DNA of 64,000 nucleotides from Neorhizobium populisoli. GTDB taxonomy: Bacteria > Pseudomonadota > Alphaproteobacteria > Rhizobiales > Rhizobiaceae. The notes below the pieces were generated by a model. The model was not told the DNA's origin. It did not search any database and worked only from the letters and a program-made list of their open reading frames with translations. Positions within the stretch are counted from its first letter, which is position 1, and every line of letters begins with the position of its first letter. The stretch lies in the NCBI RefSeq assembly GCF_019430945.1, contig NZ_JAHYCB010000005.1, forward strand, positions 62,001 through 126,000, in the 5' to 3' direction. Of this stretch, positions 55,329 to 64,000 are shown one piece after another. Made by a program: the position numbers and the translations under genes.

Positions 55329-56717
55329 TCAAATGAGCATCGTAACGCCGGCGAGCGCTGCGACATGGCCCACGAATGCATCTCCGCGGACTTCGAAATT
55401 CTTGAACTGATCGAAGCTGGCGCAGGCCGGCGACAGCATCACCGCGGATGCCGTCGTGTCGGCTGCAGCATCCGCCGCCGCATGCTCGACCGCCCTTTCG
55501 AGCGTGCCCGAAATCTCGTAGGGCACCGCCTCGCCGAGGGTCGCGGCAAACGCCGGAGCTGCCTCTCCGATCAGATAGGCTTTGACGATACGCGGAAAGA
55601 GTGGTGCGAGGCTTGCGATCCCGCCTTCCTTGGGAAGACCGCCGGCAATCCAGTAGATCCGGTCGTAGCTGGACAGCGCAGGTGCTGCCGCATCCGCGTT
55701 GGTCGCCTTCGAATCGTTGACGAAGACAACCTGATTGCGCTTGCCGACGGGCTGCATGCGATGCTTCAGGCCCGGGAAGGATTTGAGACCCTCACGGATT
55801 TCATCCTTCGACACACCAACCGCAAGGCAGGCGGCGATCGCCGCCGCGGCGTTCTGGGCATTGTGGCTGCCCTTCAGCGTCTGGATACCGTCGAGATCAA
55901 GGAGCAGAGACGATGCGCCAGCATGCGCCTCGATAATCTTCGAGCCCTCGGCATAAAGACCATTCTCAACGACGCTACGCTTGGAAATGCGCTGCACATT
56001 GACGCCGGCCCGTTCGACGCGGTCGGCGATCAGCGTGCAGAACGTATCGTCGACGCCGATCACCGCGGTCTCGGCACCGGCGACAAGGCGCTCCTTGACG
56101 TCGGCGTAATGCTGCATCGTGCCGTGACGGTCGAGATGGTCTGGTGTCAGGTTGAGCAGAATGCCGGCGGTCGGATTGAGCGTCGGCGCCAGATCGATCT
56201 GGTAGGACGAGCATTCGACGACGAAATAACGTTCGGCCTTCGGCGGGTCGAGGGTGAGGATCGCCGTACCGATATTGCCGCCGAGCTGCGTGTCGCGGCC
56301 GGAGGATTTCAGGATATGGGCGATCAGCGCCGTGGTGGTCGACTTGCCGTTGGTACCGGTAATCGCGATGAACGGGCAATCGGGCGCATGCGCCCGGCGC
56401 TCGCGCACGAAAAGCTCGACATCACCGATGATCTCGACGCCGGCTGCCCGCGCCAGATCGACGCTCCAATGCGGCTTCGGATGCGTGAGCGGCACGCCCG
56501 GCGATAGAACGAAGGCCGCCTGCGCCTGCCAGTCGATCGTGCGCAGGTCCGCGGTCGCAATCCCCTCAGCCGTTGCCTTGGCGACGCTATCCGGATTGTC
56601 GTCCCAGGCGGTTACCTTGGCACCCCCCGCAACCAGCGCCCTGGCAGTCGCAAGACCGGAGCCGCCGAGACCGAAAAGCGCGACCTGCTTATCCTTGAAA
56701 GTGGTGACCGCGATCAT
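55329..56717 (-). CDS. murD: UDP-N-acetylmuramoylalanine--D-glutamate ligase
   Basis: 462 residues. N-terminal uridine-binding [23 protein letters not shown] loop [19 protein letters not shown] (about 118-136), central ligase fold, and C-terminal [18 protein letters not shown]. It adds D-Glu. ATG 56717 is used; the base triplet three earlier is TTG. It starts six bases after the mraY stop. Confidence 0.95.
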   Translation of the reverse strand: MIAVTTFKDKQVALFGLGGSGLATARALVAGGAKVTAWDDNPDSVAKATAEGIATADLRTIDWQAQAAFVLSPGVPLTHPKPHWSVDLARAAGVEIIGDVELFVRERRAHAPDCPFIAITGTNGKSTTTALIAHILKSSGRDTQLGGNIGTAILTLDPPKAERYFVVECSSYQIDLAPTLNPTAGILLNLTPDHLDRHGTMQHYADVKERLVAGAETAVIGVDDTFCTLIADRVERAGVNVQRISKRSVVENGLYAEGSKIIEAHAGASSLLLDLDGIQTLKGSHNAQNAAAAIAACLAVGVSKDEIREGLKSFPGLKHRMQPVGKRNQVVFVNDSKATNADAAAPALSSYDRIYWIAGGLPKEGGIASLAPLFPRIVKAYLIGEAAPAFAATLGEAVPYEISGTLERAVEHAAADAAADTTASAVMLSPACASFDQFKNFEVRGDAFVGHVAALAGVTMLI

Positions 56718-56723
56718 CAACTC

Positions 56724-57827
56724 TTACCGCAGCTTGAGCGTCGAAAGGCCGAGCAGTGCAAGACCGACCGCGATGATCCAGAAGCGGATGACCACCTGGC
56801 TTTCCGTCCAGCCGAGCTTTTCGAAATGGTGGTGGATCGGCGCCATCAGGAAGACGCGCTTGCCGGTCATCTTGAAGAAGCCGACTTGGATGATGACCGA
56901 CAGCGTCTCCATCACGAACAGGCCGCCGATGATCGCCATGACGATCTCATGCTTGGTGGCAACGGCAACCGAGCCGATCAGGCCGCCGAGCGCCAGCGAA
57001 CCCGTGTCGCCCATGAAGATGGCGGCAGGCGGCGCATTGAACCACAGGAAGCCAAGGCCTGCCCCGATCACCGCGCCTAGAATGACGGCAAGCTCACCGG
57101 TGCCGGGCACGAAATTGATCTGCAGATAACCCGCGAACACGACGTTACCGGCGAGATAGGCAATGACGCCGAAGGATGCGGCGGCGATCATGACAGGCAC
57201 GATGGCCAGACCGTCGAGGCCGTCCGTCAGGTTGACGGCATTGCCGGCCGCGACGATGACGAAGCCGCCGAACAGCACGAAGAACACGCCGAGATTGATG
57301 AAAAGGTCCTTGAAGAACGGAAAGGCGATCGAAGTGCCGAGCGTCGGATTGGTAGTGGCACCGGTCGCAAGCGCCATGCGCATCATGAAGAACACCGCGA
57401 TACCGGCGATGACGAACTCAAGTCCCAGACGCGCCTTGCCGGAAAAACCCTTATCGGTCTGCTTCGTGACTTTCAGATAATCGTCATAGAAGCCGATCGC
57501 GCCGAAACCGAGCGTCACAAGCAGTGTCGCCACCACATAGACGTTGGAAAGGTCGGCCCAGAGCAAAGCCCCGCCGACAATGCCGGCAAGGATCATCAGC
57601 CCGCCCATGGTCGGCGTGCCGGCCTTCTTGAAATGCGTCTGCGGCCCGTCGGCCCGGATCGGCTGCCCCTTGCCCTGGCGGACACGCAGCGAATTGATCA
57701 TCCCCGGCCCGAACAGGAAGACGATGAACGCCGAGGTGAAGAGCGCGGCTCCGGTCCGGAACGTGATATATCGGAACAGGTTGAAAAACTGGACCTTGTC
57801 CGACAATTCCACAAGCCACATCAGCAT
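56724..57827 (-). CDS. mraY: Phospho-N-acetylmuramoyl-pentapeptide-transferase
   Basis: 367 residues, ten membrane helices; makes lipid I. The aspartate-rich loop GFYDDYLKV (catalytic), [19 protein letters not shown], and the C-terminal [20 protein letters not shown] histidine cluster are diagnostic. ATG 57827 overlaps the murF stop as ATGA. Confidence 0.95.
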   Translation of the reverse strand: MLMWLVELSDKVQFFNLFRYITFRTGAALFTSAFIVFLFGPGMINSLRVRQGKGQPIRADGPQTHFKKAGTPTMGGLMILAGIVGGALLWADLSNVYVVATLLVTLGFGAIGFYDDYLKVTKQTDKGFSGKARLGLEFVIAGIAVFFMMRMALATGATTNPTLGTSIAFPFFKDLFINLGVFFVLFGGFVIVAAGNAVNLTDGLDGLAIVPVMIAAASFGVIAYLAGNVVFAGYLQINFVPGTGELAVILGAVIGAGLGFLWFNAPPAAIFMGDTGSLALGGLIGSVAVATKHEIVMAIIGGLFVMETLSVIIQVGFFKMTGKRVFLMAPIHHHFEKLGWTESQVVIRFWIIAVGLALLGLSTLKLR

Positions 57828-59290
57828 CAAGCGCCCTTTCCAGAAGTCGCATCTTCGGTCGATTGGCGCTCCGTGTCGGAGAATGCCGGGTAGTTGTCAA
57901 GCAAAGCTGCAACAATCTTGCCGAAGCCGATGCCGAGCGAGGACTTGACCATGACCACATCCCCGGGGATCACCGAGCGCACCACGAAATCGGCGAGATC
58001 GGCCGTTTTTTCGAAATACGTCACTTCGACGCTGTCCGGCAGCGATTCCTTGAGCGCTGCCATTTCTTTTCCTGCAAGCCAGACATGTTCGATGCCGGCG
58101 GCAAGCAGCGGGCCGGCAAGTTCCTCGTGAACCTCCTGGGAAAACTCGCCCATTTCCAGCATGTCGCCGAGCACGGCGATGCGCCGGCCATTGATTTCAG
58201 GAGCAGAGGAAGCAAGCAGTGCGATGGCCGCACGCATCGAAGCCGGATTAGCGTTGTAGCTTTCGTCGATCAGGGTCAGATGGCCCTCGCCGATGCCGAG
58301 CAGATGCCGCTCGCCGCGGCCCTTGACTGCTCTGAGTTCTGCCATAGCCTGCATCGCCTTCGGCATATCCGCGCCGACCAAAAGGCAGGCGCCAAGTACC
58401 GCCATGGCATTCTCGGCAATATGGCGGCCGGGCGCACCGATATGGACTTCCGAGGTCTCGCCGTTCAGCACGGCCCAGACGGTCGAGCTTTCGGCATTGC
58501 CGTCGAAATCCGCCAGCCGGAAATCCGCCTTGGCATGCTGTCCGAAGGTCCGGACATGCGGGACGCCGACGGCATTGGCCTGAGCTTCGAGGAATTCGAA
58601 CTGCGGGATATCGCGGTTGAGGATGGCCACGCCGCCCGGCTCCAGGCCTTCGAAAATCTCGGCCTTGGCGGCCGCGATCTCTTCGAGATTCTTGAAATGC
58701 CCGAGATGCGCCGCGGCGATCGTGGTGATGATCGCCACATGCGGACGCACCATCTGCACCAACGGACGGATTTCGTCCGCATGGTTCATGCCGATTTCGA
58801 AGACGCCAAAATTCGTGTCCGCCGGCATGCGGGCAAGCGTCAGCGGCACGCCCCAGTGATTGTTGAACGAGGCGACGGCCGCATGCACTTTGCCCGACGG
58901 CACCAGTGCGTGGCGCAGCATTTCCTTGGTGGTCGTCTTACCGACCGAACCGGTAACGGCGACGATCCGGGCGCGGCTGCGCTCCCGCGAGGCGAGCCCC
59001 AGCCGGCCGAGTGCAGCCAGCACGTCGTCGACAACGATCAACGGCGCGCTCAGACGGCCGAGCGCCGGAAGCTTGCCTTCGGAAACGACGATGACGGACG
59101 CACCATTGGCGGCCGCCAAGCCGGCAAAGTCATGACCATCGACCCGGTCGCCCTTGATGGCGAAGAAGGCTTCGCCCTGGCCGATGGAACGGCTGTCGAT
59201 CGAAATGCCGGTAATGCCTTCCGGCAGGTTGCCCACAGGACGGCCGCCCATGGCAGCCGTCATCTCTTCGGAAGTCCACAGCAAGCTCAC
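57827..59290 (-). CDS. murF: UDP-MurNAc-tripeptide--D-Ala-D-Ala ligase
   Basis: 487 residues. N-terminal [20 protein letters not shown] (uridine-binding), the ATP loop [19 protein letters not shown] (about 110-128), and the C-terminal [15 protein letters not shown] of the ligase family. It adds D-Ala-D-Ala supplied by Ddl. It overlaps murE by four bases. Confidence 0.95.
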   Translation of the reverse strand: MSLLWTSEEMTAAMGGRPVGNLPEGITGISIDSRSIGQGEAFFAIKGDRVDGHDFAGLAAANGASVIVVSEGKLPALGRLSAPLIVVDDVLAALGRLGLASRERSRARIVAVTGSVGKTTTKEMLRHALVPSGKVHAAVASFNNHWGVPLTLARMPADTNFGVFEIGMNHADEIRPLVQMVRPHVAIITTIAAAHLGHFKNLEEIAAAKAEIFEGLEPGGVAILNRDIPQFEFLEAQANAVGVPHVRTFGQHAKADFRLADFDGNAESSTVWAVLNGETSEVHIGAPGRHIAENAMAVLGACLLVGADMPKAMQAMAELRAVKGRGERHLLGIGEGHLTLIDESYNANPASMRAAIALLASSAPEINGRRIAVLGDMLEMGEFSQEVHEELAGPLLAAGIEHVWLAGKEMAALKESLPDSVEVTYFEKTADLADFVVRSVIPGDVVMVKSSLGIGFGKIVAALLDNYPAFSDTERQSTEDATSGKGA

Positions 59291-60762
59291 GACTTCAACT
59301 CCTCCAACGCCTTACGTAGTTCGACATGATCCGAGAACGGCAGCACGGTGGTGCCGATCGTCTGCCCCTCTTCATGTCCCTTGCCGGCGACAATCAGCGT
59401 ATCGCCGGAATGCAGCATCAGCGCTGCAGCGCGGATCGCCTGGGCGCGATCACCAATTTCGATGGCGCCAGGTGCTGCCGCCATGATTTCCGAGCGGACG
59501 ACGGCCGGCACTTCGGAGCGCGGATTGTCGTCGGTAACGATCACAACGTCGGCAAGCCTTGTCGCCACCTCACCCATGATCGGCCGCTTGCCCTTGTCGC
59601 GATCGCCACCGCAGCCGAACACCACGATGACGCGGCCGGTCGTGAAGGGACGAACGGAGGTCAACACGTTTTCCAGCGCATCCGGCTTGTGGGCGTAATC
59701 GACATAGGCCGGCGCGCCTTCCAGCGTCTGGCCGACCAGTTCGAGACGGCCCGATGCACCGACCAGCTTTTCAAGCGCGGCCATGGCAACGGGAGCCGGC
59801 ACGCCGGTGGACATGGCAAGACCTGCCGCAACCAGCGCATTGGAAATCTGGAAATCACCGGCGAGCGGAATATCGACTTCGAAAATCTGGTCCTTGAAAT
59901 GGATTTCGGCCATCTGCTTGTGACGGAAATGCTCGACCCGCTTCAGCGCGAGATAATCGCCGCGACGGCCGACTGTGCGAACTTCGAGACCCGAAGCCGT
60001 TGCTACCCGGATCGCTTCTTCCGACCACGCATCATCGGCAAAGATCACTGCCGGTGCGCCCTTCGGCATCAGCGTATCAAACAGCCGCATCTTGGCGGCC
60101 ATGTATTCCTCGATCGTCGGATGATAATCCATGTGGTCGCGACCGAGATTGGTGAAGCCGGCGGCGGCCAAACGCACGCCGTCGAGGCGGCTCTGGTCGA
60201 GGCCGTGGCTGGACGCCTCCATCGCGGCGTGGGTCACGCCTTCGGCGGCAAGCTCGGACAGCAGTTTCTGCAAGTCGACCGGATCGGGCGTGGTCAGTGA
60301 GCCGTAGTCGTTGCGGGTCGGAGAAACGACGCCGGTTGTGCCGATCTGTGCGGCGGGATGGCCGGCATGTGCCCAGATCTGTCGCGTGAAGGACGCAACG
60401 GAGGTCTTTCCGGCCGTGCCGGTTACGGCCACCATCGTCTCCGGCTGCGCGCCGTAGAAACGGGCTGCGGCAAGCGCCAGGAGACGGCGCGGATTGGAAA
60501 CGGAGAGAACCGGAATGCCGACATCGGCGGAATGCCCTGCGATTGCCGCAACCGCACCGCGGGCGGCCGCATCGCCGATATAACCGGCACCGTCGGCCTT
60601 CGAGCCTGCCAGTGCGGCAAACAGCATTCCCGGCTTGATCTTGCGGCTGTCGGAAGACAGTCCGGTGATCTCCAGATCGCCAGCCGGCCCGGCCATCAGT
60701 TCGGCGATCTCCGGAAAATATCCGGAGACCAGATCGCGTAATTTCATCGGCTCGTTCTTCAT
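59287..60762 (-). CDS. murE: UDP-MurNAc-L-Ala-D-Glu:meso-DAP ligase
   Basis: 491 residues. ATP loop [19 protein letters not shown] (about 112-130), carbamylated-lysine region, and [10 protein letters not shown], the DNPR motif that marks meso-diaminopimelate specificity; this fits a Gram-negative wall. A second in-frame ATG at 60747 is equally close to a weak ribosome site, so the first five residues are uncertain. Confidence 0.95.
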   Translation of the reverse strand: MKNEPMKLRDLVSGYFPEIAELMAGPAGDLEITGLSSDSRKIKPGMLFAALAGSKADGAGYIGDAAARGAVAAIAGHSADVGIPVLSVSNPRRLLALAAARFYGAQPETMVAVTGTAGKTSVASFTRQIWAHAGHPAAQIGTTGVVSPTRNDYGSLTTPDPVDLQKLLSELAAEGVTHAAMEASSHGLDQSRLDGVRLAAAGFTNLGRDHMDYHPTIEEYMAAKMRLFDTLMPKGAPAVIFADDAWSEEAIRVATASGLEVRTVGRRGDYLALKRVEHFRHKQMAEIHFKDQIFEVDIPLAGDFQISNALVAAGLAMSTGVPAPVAMAALEKLVGASGRLELVGQTLEGAPAYVDYAHKPDALENVLTSVRPFTTGRVIVVFGCGGDRDKGKRPIMGEVATRLADVVIVTDDNPRSEVPAVVRSEIMAAAPGAIEIGDRAQAIRAAALMLHSGDTLIVAGKGHEEGQTIGTTVLPFSDHVELRKALEELKS

Positions 60763-60805
60763 ATGAGCGTCGTCCCCTCGATTCGTCCGCTCAGGTTGTT
60801 ACCGC

Positions 60806-62548
60806 TCAATAAGACACAAGCAGGGCAGAACCGTCATTGCCGAATTTCGGCTTTACACCGAGAATCGGCGCGGCGCGGCTGATGATCTCCTTGACCATCG
60901 GCGCTGCCGAAGTTGCAGCCAGTGCCGCGCCATTGCCCTTGTCTGTCTTCGGTTCGTCGGCGAACGACAGGACCACATATTGCGGGTTGTCCATCGGGAA
61001 TGCGGCGAGGAAGGCGTTGAAGTTCTTGTCGTGCGCATAGCGGCCGTTGACGACCTTGTCAGCCGTGCCGGTCTTGCCGCCGACATTGAAGCCCGCGACG
61101 CGCGCATTGCGGCCCGAACCGTTGACGCCGTTCCATTCGAACAGGAAGCGCATGTCCTTGCTGGTCGAAGGCTTCATCACCTGCACGGCAATCTTGTCGG
61201 CCTCTTCGCGGGTACGCGGCAGGAAGGTCGGCGCGAGATATTTGCCACCATTGACGAGCGATACGCCGGCCACCGCCGTCTGCAGCGGCGTGGTGGAGAC
61301 GCCGTGGCCGAATGAGATAGTGATCGAGTTGATCTTCTTCCACACGCGCGGCTGGCTCGGCTGCGCTACTTCCGGCAGCTCGGTCTTCATTCGGGTCAGG
61401 AGGCCGAGACGCGTCAGGAAGTCCTTGTGACCTTCGATACCGACGGCATCGGCGATCTTGGCGGTACCGATATTCGACGAATACTGGAAGATTTCCGGAA
61501 CGCTCAGCACGCGGCCCTTGCCGTGAAAGTCCTTGATGGTGAAACCGCCGATACGGATCGGGAAGCGCGCATCGAACGTGCTGTTCAGGTTCATCTTGCC
61601 ATCGTCGAGACCCATGGCAAGCGTGAATGACTTGAAGGTCGAGCCCATTTCGAACGTGCCGTTCGACATGCGGTTCATCCAGCCCTGCTCGGCGCCCTCG
61701 GCATTCGGTTCGTTCGGATCGAAATCCGGAGCCGATGCCATGCCGAGGATTTCGCCGGTATGGACGTCGATGACGACTGCACCCGCGCCGATCGCCTTGT
61801 ATTTGCCGATCGCCTCGACGACGACGTCTCGCACGATCGACTGGACGCGCAAGTCGATGGAAAGCCTGACCGGTTCGAGCGGCTGGTTGGATGTCATGCC
61901 GACGGCGGCCAGATCGGTCAGCCCCTGGCTGTCGATATAGCGTTCCATGCCGGCAACGCCGCGATTGTCGATATTGACGTAACCGACGACGTGAGCGGCG
62001 GTCGGGCCGCCCGGATAGAACCGACGCTTCTCGGGCCGGAAGCCGATGCCCGGAATGCCGAGCGCCAGGATCTGGCTCTGCTGCTTCGGCGAAAGCTGGC
62101 GGCGCAGCCACTGGAAGCGGGAACTGGACTTCAGTTTCGAATAGGTCGACTTGACGTCGAGATCGTGCAGAACGGTCGAGAGTTTCTCAATGACTTCGTC
62201 CGCATCGACAATCTTGTGCGGCTCGGCAAACAGCGAAACGGTGCGGATGTCGGTGGCCAGAACCGCGCCGTTGCGATCGAGGATATCGGGGCGTGAGGCA
62301 AGCAGGCGGTCGGCCGGCAGGATGCTCGACGTGGTCAGAGGCTGCGCGACGCCGTACTGCACAAGGCGTCCGCCGATGACGCAGTAGAAGACGGCAAAAC
62401 CGGCGATCAGCAGGCCGACGCGGTTCTTGGCCTGGGCAGACTTGCGCTTGCGGCTGCCTTCGAAGGTTGCCTTCTCAATACGAACACGATTGCCGGCGGA
62501 GAAATGTGCGCGGCTCTTCAGGACCATGATGCGAGACAGGAAAGACAT
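60806..62548 (-). CDS. ftsI: Peptidoglycan transpeptidase FtsI (PBP3)
   Basis: 580 residues, class B penicillin-binding protein. A cytoplasmic tail and one membrane helix (NRVGLLIAGFAVFYCVIGGR, about 42-61) precede the non-catalytic domain and the transpeptidase domain: MGSTFKSFTLAMGL (SxxK serine), YSSNIGTAKIADA (SxN), and VGGKTGTADKVVNG (KTG). It crosslinks septal peptidoglycan. Its ATG overlaps the ftsL stop by one base (ATGA). Confidence 0.95.
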   Translation of the reverse strand: MSFLSRIMVLKSRAHFSAGNRVRIEKATFEGSRKRKSAQAKNRVGLLIAGFAVFYCVIGGRLVQYGVAQPLTTSSILPADRLLASRPDILDRNGAVLATDIRTVSLFAEPHKIVDADEVIEKLSTVLHDLDVKSTYSKLKSSSRFQWLRRQLSPKQQSQILALGIPGIGFRPEKRRFYPGGPTAAHVVGYVNIDNRGVAGMERYIDSQGLTDLAAVGMTSNQPLEPVRLSIDLRVQSIVRDVVVEAIGKYKAIGAGAVVIDVHTGEILGMASAPDFDPNEPNAEGAEQGWMNRMSNGTFEMGSTFKSFTLAMGLDDGKMNLNSTFDARFPIRIGGFTIKDFHGKGRVLSVPEIFQYSSNIGTAKIADAVGIEGHKDFLTRLGLLTRMKTELPEVAQPSQPRVWKKINSITISFGHGVSTTPLQTAVAGVSLVNGGKYLAPTFLPRTREEADKIAVQVMKPSTSKDMRFLFEWNGVNGSGRNARVAGFNVGGKTGTADKVVNGRYAHDKNFNAFLAAFPMDNPQYVVLSFADEPKTDKGNGAALAATSAAPMVKEIISRAAPILGVKPKFGNDGSALLVSY

Positions 62549-63009
62549 CAGCGTTTCACCGAACCTGTGGAAATGACTTCAACCGGACCGCGCCGAACCG
62601 GCACGGGCACCTTGACGGAAGGCTTGGCCTTGGCGGCAGCGACGCCCTTCAGTGCCGCGGCGACTTCGCTGTTCTTGCCGGCGATGATGTCCTCGATCGT
62701 CGTCTCCGGCTGCGGCAGCCGGGCCTTCTGCATCGGCAGCTCCTTCGGCATGGCAAGCTGCGTCGTTTCGGTCGACGCGAGGCCAAGCTCGGAATTGTAG
62801 ACGTTGATCAGCCGCTGCAGACGGTTCGGCTGGGTCAGCAGCGCCCAGTCGGCCTTCAGAAGGTCGATCGTGTCCTTCTCCAGCTTGATTTCAGCTTCCA
62901 GCCGGCGAACCTCAGTCAGTTTCAGGTCGGCACGATGCTTGATCGAGTAGGTGACGACGGCCGCTGCCGTCATCACGCCGATCAGGACAAGATCGAAGCT
63001 TCTGAGCAT
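62548..63009 (-). CDS. ftsL: Cell division protein FtsL
   Basis: 153 residues. One membrane helix (DLVLIGVMTAAAVVTYSI, about 6-23) is followed by a coiled coil (about 26-60) and a Pro/Lys-rich tail extending beyond typical FtsL. With FtsQ and FtsB it activates FtsW/FtsI. Start five bases after rsmH. Confidence 0.88.
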   Translation of the reverse strand: MLRSFDLVLIGVMTAAAVVTYSIKHRADLKLTEVRRLEAEIKLEKDTIDLLKADWALLTQPNRLQRLINVYNSELGLASTETTQLAMPKELPMQKARLPQPETTIEDIIAGKNSEVAAALKGVAAAKAKPSVKVPVPVRRGPVEVISTGSVKR

Positions 63010-63014
63010 GTGGG

Positions 63015-64000
63015 TTAGGCTCCCATCTTTGCGAGGCTGGCGAGATCGGGCAGATCGAAGATCGACATGTCGGCGGTACGCGACGCGGCTTCCGTGCGCA
63101 GACCGGCGCGCAGCTTGGCGGAACGGGCGCGCGGATTGATCTCCGCCTCCTCTTCGCTCGCCGAAACCATCTGCTTGCCGATCGTCTCGAAGATCACCGG
63201 CTTGGCTTCGACCATCGGCAGATGGCGTGAGCCGGAAACCTTGCCGGAACGGTCGGCGAAGAACTGCTTGACGATGCGGTCTTCCAGCGAATGGAAGGTG
63301 ACGACGACCAGCCGGCCGCCGGGCTTCAGCGCCCGCTCGGCAGCGAACAGCGCTTCGGCGAGCTCGCCAAGCTCGTTATTGACGAAAACGCGCAGCGCCT
63401 GGAATACGCGGGTGGCCGGATGGATCTTGTCCTTAGCCTTGCGCGGATTGACGGTCTCGATGAGGTTTGCCAGCTCGCGGGTCGTGGTGAACGGCTCCGT
63501 CAGACGGCGTTTCTCGATGGCGCGGGCGATACGGCCAGACTGCTTTTCCTCACCGAGAAAACCGAAGATACGGGTGAGATCACTCACCTTGGCGCGATTG
63601 ACGACGTCGGCTGCGGAAACGCCGTCCTTCGACATGCGCATGTCGAGCGGCCCGTTCCTCTGGAAGGAAAAGCCGCGATCGGCCTCGTCGATCTGCATGG
63701 AGGACACGCCGATATCGAGCACGACTCCGTCAAGCCCGCCTTCGGGCGCATGATCGGCAAGCCGCGAGAACTGCGAATGGATGAGACGAAGATGCGGCTT
63801 GTGTTTTTCGACCAGAACCTGACCTGCGGCAATCGCCATCGGATCGCGATCGAGCGCGATGACATCGGCACCGGCGGCAAGGAGGGCGGACGTGTAACCG
63901 CCCGCCCCGAATGTGCCGTCGAGGATGATCCTGCCGGATTGAGGCTCGAGCGCCTCGATGACTTCTTTCAGAAGCACTGGAATATGGCGAACAGGTCCGC
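63015..64000 (-). CDS. rsmH: 16S rRNA (cytosine-1402-N4)-methyltransferase, 5' end cut by window
   Basis: At least 328 residues are encoded. The frame continues to the window edge: upstream of the [12 protein letters not shown] block it reads GPVRHIP, the conserved N-terminal strand of RsmH, so the true start lies beyond 64000. SAM motif [33 protein letters not shown], and the [14 protein letters not shown]-terminal signature are visible. It is the first dcw gene seen here; mraZ would be expected just outside. Confidence 0.93.
   Translation of the reverse strand, partial: GPVRHIPVLLKEVIEALEPQSGRIILDGTFGAGGYTSALLAAGADVIALDRDPMAIAAGQVLVEKHKPHLRLIHSQFSRLADHAPEGGLDGVVLDIGVSSMQIDEADRGFSFQRNGPLDMRMSKDGVSAADVVNRAKVSDLTRIFGFLGEEKQSGRIARAIEKRRLTEPFTTTRELANLIETVNPRKAKDKIHPATRVFQALRVFVNNELGELAEALFAAERALKPGGRLVVVTFHSLEDRIVKQFFADRSGKVSGSRHLPMVEAKPVIFETIGKQMVSASEEEAEINPRARSAKLRAGLRTEAASRTADMSIFDLPDLASLAKMGA

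Overview
The window is about 62% G+C and looks like the chromosome of an alphaproteobacterium in the Rhizobiaceae (Rhizobium, Neorhizobium or Agrobacterium type). The evidence is the rhizobial division and cell-wall (dcw) cluster in its usual order with ligA, recN, bamD and lpxC attached, a long-linker FtsZ, a rhizobial palindromic repeat, and a DUF1127 gene followed by an anti-Shine-Dalgarno small RNA. Genus cannot be fixed from sequence alone.

Left part (1-24960), accessory metabolism and envelope: a 3-hydroxyisobutyrate-dehydrogenase-like reductase, an FkbM methyltransferase, a two-gene RND efflux operon on the minus strand, and a UvrD/PcrA helicase. A small AT-rich immunity-like gene follows, lying between two copies of a 5' leader. 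Then come a quinone-oxidoreductase-like MDR enzyme, a group II PLP decarboxylase, a secreted alpha/beta hydrolase with a Cys-rich module, an M20 amidohydrolase, a cluster of three overlapping single-anchor proteins converging on a polytopic membrane protein, a DUF2778 (L,D-transpeptidase-like) membrane protein, a LysR/cupin pair, nicotinamidase PncA and an AzlCD exporter.

Middle (24961-37723): aminopeptidase P; DUF1127 plus a cuckoo/CcsR/alpha-r14-like sRNA; prmA; a SCO1/SenC copper chaperone; a tiny membrane protein; a chemoreceptor with cheW; two paralogous small secreted proteins with duplicated control regions flanking a KsdD-like FAD dehydrogenase; a CreA-family protein; a DEDDh exonuclease; a HigBA toxin-antitoxin pair; and a GNAT acetyltransferase.

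Right (37727-64000): a minus-strand superoperon. In transcription order it is rsmH (cut by the window edge), ftsL, ftsI, murE, murF, mraY, murD, ftsW, murG, murC, murB, aqpZ (an insertion with terminators on both sides), ddl, ftsQ, ftsA, ftsZ, lpxC, bamD, recN, ligA. Many genes overlap by 1-13 bases, which suggests translational coupling. They cover cytoplasmic and lipid-linked peptidoglycan precursor synthesis, septal polymerisation, Z-ring assembly, lipid A commitment, outer-membrane protein assembly and DNA repair/ligation.

Most interesting points: (i) DUF1127 with the two-loop anti-SD RNA; (ii) the secreted paralogue pair with an identical TGTAATCATTACA palindrome and a conserved 5'-UTR hairpin; (iii) the AT-rich insertion between duplicated adh leaders; (iv) the uncharacterised 15.6-18.7 kb envelope cluster. 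No rRNA, tRNA, CRISPR array or intact insertion sequence was seen.
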